From Candidatus Acetothermia bacterium (GTDB lineage Bacteria > Bipolaricaulota > Bipolaricaulia > UBA7950 > UBA9294): a stretch of DNA of 5,892 nt. Under the pieces are notes generated by a model that made no database searches, was not told where the DNA came from, and saw only the letters and a program-made list of their open reading frames with translations. Position 1 is the stretch's first letter. The number at the start of each line of letters is the position of its first letter. The translations under genes were made by a program, and so were the position numbers. Where the stretch lies: assembly GCA_003650505.1 (NCBI GenBank), contig QMQL01000060.1, forward strand, positions 1 to 5,892. Direction: 5' to 3'. Shown here one piece after another: positions 5,339 to 5,892 of this stretch.

Positions 5339-5892
5339 CTAGCGGATCACGAATCGGAAGGTGTAGTAGACGATCTCCCGGCGGTTGAGCGCATGTTCGA
5401 GGAATGCCCGACCGATCGCCTTGGTCGCTCCATCGCACCCATCGGCCTGGATCTGCCGCCGGATCCGGTCCGCGTTGAGGCCGGTCGGACGCGGGACTCC
5501 CCGCTCGATCGCGAGCACGAACGTGAATGCCCCTGAGTCGAGGATCCCTCTCGTCAGACTCCAACCGCCTGCACCGTCCGAAGAGATCTCGGTTATCGGG
5601 ACGGCTGCGTCGAACAGGTCTCCGCCCGGGGCGACCGTGATCACGCGGCCGAGGGGGATGAAATCGTCAAGGCTCCCCTCGCTCAGAACCTGCACGGTGT
5701 TCCCATCTGGAAGCTGAATCGAGCAGCGATCCCACAGGATCGTAATCGCATCGTCGGAAACGTTGTTCAGCCAGAATTGGAGCCTGCTCTCCGCCCGGTC
5801 GTCGACGAATGAGACGTCGAAGGCGATCCTGATCGTATCGTCCTGGAAGACCCCCTTCTCCGAATATACGGGATCCAGCATCTCCAGGCTCG
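5339..5892 (-). CDS. Hypothetical protein, probably exported beta-sandwich (N-terminus outside window)
   Basis: The frame is open from the right edge of the window to the TAG at 5341-5339. The first visible ATG (5881) has no properly spaced ribosome binding site, and the frame continues upstream of it (SLE before the Met), so the true start is probably off the window. I do not recognise the family. The 180 residues after that Met alternate hydrophobic strands and turns: IRIAFDVSFVDD, SRLQFWLNNVSDDAITILWDRCSIQLPDG, RVITVAPGGDLFDAAVPI, SGAFTFVLAIERG, and a final VYYTFRFVIR. Strands built around LNNVSDDAITILW and ending in YTFRF are what one sees in immunoglobulin-like beta-sandwich domains of bacterial lipoproteins and secreted proteins. 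Two cysteines (53 and 149 counted from that Met) could form a disulfide. The missing N-terminus would show whether there is a signal peptide or lipobox. A likely terminator follows at 5279-5309. Confidence 0.75.
   Translation of the reverse strand, partial: SLEMLDPVYSEKGVFQDDTIRIAFDVSFVDDRAESRLQFWLNNVSDDAITILWDRCSIQLPDGNTVQVLSEGSLDDFIPLGRVITVAPGGDLFDAAVPITEISSDGAGGWSLTRGILDSGAFTFVLAIERGVPRPTGLNADRIRRQIQADGCDGATKAIGRAFLEHALNRREIVYYTFRFVIR

Noticed and set aside
5058..5342. A 94-codon plus-strand frame in the region of the small regulator
   Set aside because: It is antisense to the ribbon-helix-helix gene and runs through its promoter and the terminator; no ribosome binding site or recognisable motif.

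Overview
The window is GC-rich (roughly 60% or more by eye) bacterial DNA. Genes lie close together and begin with Shine-Dalgarno sites of the GGAGG type. The housekeeping enzymes (Maf, PanB, type I glutamine synthetase) are bacterial in form but do not identify the phylum. A GC-rich, perhaps deep-branching or uncultured lineage would fit; this is a guess.

Layout. Bases 1-3595 hold four plus-strand genes that read as one operon: the C-terminal part of a repeat-containing protein of unknown function (1-827), a Maf-family nucleotide pyrophosphatase (862-1461), panB for ketopantoate hydroxymethyltransferase (1464-2321), and a 425-residue protein I cannot assign (2318-3595). Gaps shrink along the operon: 34 nt, 2 nt, then a 4-nt ATGA overlap. 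After 51 nt that contain a possible promoter comes a type I glutamine synthetase (3647-5017), also on the plus strand. The strand then switches. A small ribbon-helix-helix DNA-binding protein (5025-5198, minus) ends only 7 nt from the glutamine synthetase stop. Upstream of it lie a candidate promoter overlapping a 13-bp palindrome, then a hairpin terminator for the next minus-strand gene, a probable secreted or lipoprotein-like protein (5339 to the window edge) whose N-terminus is outside the window.

How the genes may work together. PanB makes ketopantoate for pantothenate and coenzyme A. The unknown protein is translationally coupled to it, so a linked metabolic role is plausible but unproven. 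Glutamine synthetase assimilates ammonia and may have its own promoter. The ribbon-helix-helix protein may repress its own gene through the palindrome. Its convergent position, with no terminator visible in between, could also give antisense RNA over the 3' end of the glutamine synthetase gene.

Two RNA hairpins lie at gene junctions in the operon. One encloses the ribosome binding site and start codon of maf. The other is a short GC stem capped by a TTCG tetraloop just before the panB ribosome binding site. The points most worth following are the unassigned 425-residue protein, the maf start hairpin, and the small regulator with its palindrome.
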